This document shows positions 60,568 to 64,000 of a DNA stretch of 64,000 nt, one piece after another (the stretch's first letter is position 1; each line of letters starts with the position of its first letter). The translations under genes and the position numbers were made by a program. The DNA is from Ruminococcus sp. OA3. Its GTDB lineage: Bacteria > Bacillota > Clostridia > Lachnospirales > Lachnospiraceae. The notes beneath the pieces were generated by a model, which was given only the letters and a program-made list of their open reading frames with translations, was not told the origin of the DNA and did not search any database. Location of the stretch: NCBI RefSeq assembly GCF_022440845.1, contig NZ_JAKNTO010000001.1, forward strand, positions 3,720,001-3,784,000, given 5' to 3'.

Positions 60568-60603
60568 TGGGCGGCCGCATTAATTGCGTCCGCCCATCTG
60601 ACA
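60562..60603 (+). terminator. Long hairpin between mgtE and the PBP gene
   Basis: TGTCA(A)TGGGCGG(C)CGCA pairs with TGCG(T)CCGCCCA(TC)TGACA. A T6 run follows on the plus strand only, while the minus-strand gene that ends nearby has the A tract before the stem. It may still stop the minus-strand PBP transcript. Confidence 0.55.
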
Positions 60604-60625
60604 ATTTTTTATTTTATACCATATC

Positions 60626-62737
60626 TCAGGACATAAAAGGCAAATACGCATCGAGCACGGCTTTGTCTTTTTCCACCACATACGTGCTTCCGCGCCGTTC
60701 CTTTACATCCTCAGCCATGCTGACAAGAAGCAGCGGCTGTTGTGTGTCTGCCTGTGCAGTAAATACCGCGAACCACCCAAGTTCCGTTCCACTTTGATCC
60801 TCTTTGGAAGCCTTAATCTCAGCGGTGCCTGTTTTCCCCGCAAGACGAATATCTTCGCGATGTGCCGCATACCCGGTTCCTTCCGGAGAGTTCACCACCA
60901 GTTCAAGGGCTGATTTCACAGTATTCGCCGCATCCCTGGTAAACGCCTGCGGTATCCAGGTCTCCGGCTGTATATCTTCCTGATACCGCAGACAAGGTTT
61001 TATGACACTTCCCTCATTGACGAATGCCGTATAAAGCGCAGCCATATGCAACGGATTCACAAGCATCTCTCCCTGTCCGTAACCGCTGTCTGCCAGTTGT
61101 ATTTCCGTATCAATCTCACCTTCATTTGCATACTGTGACTGACTCATTTTAATTTCAAAAGGTATCTCCTTGCCAAAGCCCAGCCTGTCAAATTCACTCA
61201 TCAGGCTGCCCGCTTTGATCTTCAGTGCCGCCTTTGCGAAATAAATATTATCCGAATAGATCAGTGCATTTTCAAGTGTTGCCGGCTCATAGTCATGCAG
61301 TGTCGTAACATGATAGTCACCCCAGCCGGCATCTTTCTGCCAGCTGAGTCCTGATCGTCCAAAATCTTCTTCGGCAGTGAATGCCCCCGTCGTAAGCCCT
61401 GTGGATGCGATCACCGGCTTCAGTGACGAACCCGGGCACCATGTTTGCCTGAACCGGTTATACATTGGCTTTTTCTCGTCATTGTTGAGCAGATCCCACT
61501 GTTCGGATGACATGCCAAGGATAAAATCATTGCTGTCAAAGGACGGGGTACTGACGAGCGCCAGAACCTCGCCGGTATAAGGATTCATCGCTACAGAACA
61601 GCTCTCGTCCTCTGCAAACTGTGTATATAAAAGCTGCTGCAGTTTGGCATCGATGGTCAGAGTAATGTCCTCGCCATCCTGCTTCGGCACAGAAGCAAGA
61701 ACATATACTTCTTCACCAGCCTCATCCACCATGGAGATTTTCTTTCCATCTGTTCCCTTCAGTTCTTTCTCATACAGCCCTTCCATACCGCTGCGTCCGA
61801 TGACACTGCTGCTGCTGTATCCTTCCCCCTCATGCTCCTCAAGATCCTCCGCCGTCACATTCTGCACATAACCTGTCAGATGGGACGCAGCTTCTCCATA
61901 TGGGTAGGTACGCACGGATACGTCTGTCACCATCACTCCCGGTATCCCCAGCAATTCTTCCAGAAGTGCCGACTTTTGCTGCGCTGACTCACTCGGTTCA
62001 TCCGTCATCAACTCCGTATCACCGAGTTTCTCTATATTCCTGATCGGCACCATAGAGTCATCCTTCACCCAGGCTGCTCCCAATTTTGTTTCAATACTCT
62101 CCGCCGTAACGTCCAAAAGCCCTGCCAGCTTTTCTATATCCGCGTCCGGATTTTCACTCATCTTACCGGGAACGAGTCCGACGGAAGACGCCGTGCCGGG
62201 TCCCGCCAGCATTTTCCCATTTCTGTCCAGTACCCTTCCTCTGGCAGCAGCATCCGTAGATACCCTGATTTTATCGGAGTGTGTCATCTGAGGAAAAATA
62301 ATGCTGTCACTCCAGGAAAGTGCATATCCTTTTTCTTTGTCCTTAACAAAGACCGCCTGATTATCAAAACTGATTTCACCGGCAACGCTGTCCATCTCCG
62401 TGTGGTAAGAGACCGTGATCTCTGTCTTCCCTGTCTTTTCCGTACCGCTTACTTCAGTCTGAAAATTTTCAGCCTCGATCCCCTCATATATATTCTGATG
62501 CCGTTCAAGAAATTCTTCTTTCCCGACACGTTTCTGACTCTCCGTATCCAGCATCTCATACATGGAGCTGTAATCTCCCTGCCTGACATATTCCATGTAC
62601 TGTGCAAGCAGCATATCCGGCTGTTTATCAGCCCTTTTCCCCCTCAGAAATAACAGAACTGCTCCCGCGATGAGCACAATTGCCAGACCGCATATCACAC
62701 CGGCCAGCACTCCTTTTTTCAATTTCCTGCCCTTCAT
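60626..62737 (-). CDS. Penicillin-binding protein with MecA_N domain (class B transpeptidase)
   Basis: A 703-residue PBP: membrane anchor (residues 9-31), NTF2-like MecA_N domain (about 38-150, MLLAQYMEYVRQGDYSSMYEML), dimer domain (about 160-350), and transpeptidase domain. The active-site motifs are Ser437-Ser-Leu-Lys440, Ser495-Asp-Asn497 and Lys635-Thr-Gly637. It cross-links peptidoglycan outside the membrane. The MecA_N domain is shared with PBP2a-type and clostridial/enterococcal PBPs and does not by itself show beta-lactam resistance. It starts 2 bp after the vanY-like stop, with its ribosome site in that gene's last codons, so the two are coupled. Confidence 0.94.
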   Translation of the reverse strand: MKGRKLKKGVLAGVICGLAIVLIAGAVLLFLRGKRADKQPDMLLAQYMEYVRQGDYSSMYEMLDTESQKRVGKEEFLERHQNIYEGIEAENFQTEVSGTEKTGKTEITVSYHTEMDSVAGEISFDNQAVFVKDKEKGYALSWSDSIIFPQMTHSDKIRVSTDAAARGRVLDRNGKMLAGPGTASSVGLVPGKMSENPDADIEKLAGLLDVTAESIETKLGAAWVKDDSMVPIRNIEKLGDTELMTDEPSESAQQKSALLEELLGIPGVMVTDVSVRTYPYGEAASHLTGYVQNVTAEDLEEHEGEGYSSSSVIGRSGMEGLYEKELKGTDGKKISMVDEAGEEVYVLASVPKQDGEDITLTIDAKLQQLLYTQFAEDESCSVAMNPYTGEVLALVSTPSFDSNDFILGMSSEQWDLLNNDEKKPMYNRFRQTWCPGSSLKPVIASTGLTTGAFTAEEDFGRSGLSWQKDAGWGDYHVTTLHDYEPATLENALIYSDNIYFAKAALKIKAGSLMSEFDRLGFGKEIPFEIKMSQSQYANEGEIDTEIQLADSGYGQGEMLVNPLHMAALYTAFVNEGSVIKPCLRYQEDIQPETWIPQAFTRDAANTVKSALELVVNSPEGTGYAAHREDIRLAGKTGTAEIKASKEDQSGTELGWFAVFTAQADTQQPLLLVSMAEDVKERRGSTYVVEKDKAVLDAYLPFMS

Positions 62738-62739
62738 AA

Positions 62740-63579
62740 TTACTGCTCCTCCAAATACTCTTCAAGTGTAATTCCCCGGCTCATGATCTGATATGCAGCA
62801 TACTTGCCCACATATCTGAAATGCCACGGTTCATAGATCACACCGGTTATCTCTGTTTTATCTTCCGGATACCGAAGGATAAAACCATAGTCTGCACAGT
62901 TGTTGAGCAGCCACCGATATTCCGGTGTCTCCTCCTGTTCCTTCTCCAGCTCCTGATAGTCTTCGGAGACAATGTCAGCCGCAAGCCCCAGTCCGTGTTC
63001 ACTGTGTCTTGCGTATGAAACATGCCTGCGTGCCTCGGTCTCTGCTTCCTCCTGGCTCATGCCTTCTTTCTCCATATGATACAGCACCTGCTCCTCAAAA
63101 AGTTCTTCCTGCCTCTCCTCTGACCGGTAAGCTGAACACACCACTGGCGACAGTCCCTGTGACCTGGCCGCCTCAAGCATACCCTGCAGCGCCCCCACCG
63201 CCCGCATGTCAAACTGCTGTCCATCTCCCAGATCTGTCAGCAGAAGCTCGTAATCATCCGGCATCGGATGATCTGCGTTCAGCAGAATCAGTTTCCAGTC
63301 TTTTTTATCAATCACTCCCACCGGTTCCGCAATATCCTGATCTGCACTTTCAGTAGATTCTGTATCTGCCTTTCCTGCTGCAGGCTCCGGTTTCACCTCC
63401 GCCTGGTCTGTGTTAGCCCGCCCCTCATCAAAAGCCTCTTCCATGTAAGCCGTCCATGCTGACACACATGTCACATACCCCACAGCAGCGAGATTGTGCA
63501 TGAGATACACCAGCAGAAGAACCGCTGTACTCAAAATCAGAGACCGGATAAACCGATTTCGTCCCGCCCGCTTTTTCAT
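62740..63579 (-). CDS. D-alanyl-D-alanine carboxypeptidase, M15B (VanY) family
   Basis: A 279-residue protein with one N-terminal membrane segment (FIRSLILSTAVLLLVYLMHNLAA), an acidic linker (about 55-90) and an M15B peptidase domain. The zinc motif SEHGLGLAADI (His and Asp ligands) and the catalytic/ligand EPWHFRYVG are both seen. It should trim the terminal D-Ala from wall peptides. The start is uncertain: ATG at 63579 with GGAGGTG 11-13 nt upstream is used; a GTG at 63636 would add 19 residues. It is followed closely by the PBP gene. Confidence 0.9.
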   Translation of the reverse strand: MKKRAGRNRFIRSLILSTAVLLLVYLMHNLAAVGYVTCVSAWTAYMEEAFDEGRANTDQAEVKPEPAAGKADTESTESADQDIAEPVGVIDKKDWKLILLNADHPMPDDYELLLTDLGDGQQFDMRAVGALQGMLEAARSQGLSPVVCSAYRSEERQEELFEEQVLYHMEKEGMSQEEAETEARRHVSYARHSEHGLGLAADIVSEDYQELEKEQEETPEYRWLLNNCADYGFILRYPEDKTEITGVIYEPWHFRYVGKYAAYQIMSRGITLEEYLEEQ

Positions 63580-63648
63580 CCTCTGTTTTGCACCTCCGTT
63601 ACTGTCCCCCAGGATTTTCCGGCGTATCAGAATCACATCACCCTTTTT

Positions 63649-63999
63649 CTACAGCAACGTTTCTTCCCACTGCGACTCCTTAAAGCCCACCAGCACTGTC
63701 TGACCGGTGATAACCAGCGGCCGCTTTACCAGCATTCCATCCGATGCCAGCAGCTGATACTGCTCGTCCTCACTCATCGTGGGAAGTTTTTCTTTCAGTT
63801 TCATGTCTTTGTATCGCAATCCGCTTGTATTGAAAAAACGTTTCAGTGGCAGACCACTTTTCTCATGCCAGCATTTCAGCTCTTCCACCGTTGGATTCTC
63901 TGTTTTGATTTCCCTGTCCTCATACGAAATTCCATGGTCATCCAGCCATTTTTTTGCCTTTTTACAGGTACCGCATTTTGAATAACATAATAAAAGCAT
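63649..63999 (-). CDS. ArsC/Spx family thioredoxin-fold protein
   Basis: A 116-residue protein starting at the window edge: MLLLCYSKCGTCKKAKKWLDDHGISYEDREIKTENPT. It has CxxC (Cys9-Cys12), then LPLKRFFNTSGLRYK and KRPLVITGQTVLVGF. This is the YffB/Spx-like ArsC family of Firmicutes; true arsenate reductase needs the Cys and an Arg triad that is only partly kept, so arsenate reduction is unproven. Upstream context is outside the window. The first Met at 63999 fits the family start. Confidence 0.85.
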   Translation of the reverse strand: MLLLCYSKCGTCKKAKKWLDDHGISYEDREIKTENPTVEELKCWHEKSGLPLKRFFNTSGLRYKDMKLKEKLPTMSEDEQYQLLASDGMLVKRPLVITGQTVLVGFKESQWEETLL

Positions 64000-64000
64000 T

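Noticed and set aside
1-64000. tRNA or rRNA genes
   Set aside because: No cloverleaf or rRNA-like stretch was recognised on either strand by eye.

Overview
The window looks like chromosome from a spore-forming, Gram-positive anaerobe of the class Clostridia, most likely Lachnospiraceae. That rests on an alpha/beta small acid-soluble spore protein, a T-box valS leader, AddAB instead of RecBCD, formate-tetrahydrofolate ligase under a ZTP riboswitch next to a formate channel, DUF4250, a PadR/HAAS/DUF4097/PspC operon and moderate GC content. Most genes are on the minus strand. The family assignment is inference; no rRNA or other phylogenetic marker is present.

Left part (1-14.5 kb): the end of a LacI-type regulator; a T-box controlled valS followed by an LtaS-like sulfatase; an RND permease with a ~295-residue coiled-coil insert plus its TetR repressor, with a palindromic operator at the promoter; a small secreted peptide; a cobalamin riboswitch with no cobalamin gene behind it; a GDSL hydrolase; a spore protein; and a PadR-led envelope operon.

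14.5-20.4 kb: a probable acquired island. A broken serine-recombinase fragment precedes an MMPL transporter operon (heptad-repeat secreted partner, MMPL permease, 109-aa protein of unknown family) and a divergent TetR gene.

20.5-41.2 kb: ordinary core functions. These are a MATE exporter behind addBA (DNA repair), a 2 x 106-bp intergenic repeat, an FMN_bind-like membrane protein, nadE, hslO, a methyltransferase, clpB with a small DUF4250 gene, a secreted NlpC/P60 hydrolase, and a pyrimidine nucleoside salvage operon (cdd, pdp, BMP-type binding lipoprotein).

41.3-46.0 kb: two tandem paralogous wall-binding NlpC/P60 hydrolases with different numbers of glucan/choline-binding-type repeats.

46.2-64 kb: the ZTP riboswitch, fhs and a FocA-family channel; an SDR epimerase divergent from a TetR regulator with overlapping promoters; a MacB-type ABC system with a NEW3-like extracellular subunit; an RbsABC-like sugar transporter; a CsoR-type copper sensor without copper genes; mgtE with an unusual leader; and a wall operon (Spx/ArsC-like protein, VanY-type carboxypeptidase, MecA_N penicillin-binding protein).

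Regulatory sites were read by eye. Promoters given have recognisable -35 and -10 hexamers at 16-18 bp spacing. Family assignments come from recognised motifs, not from searches.
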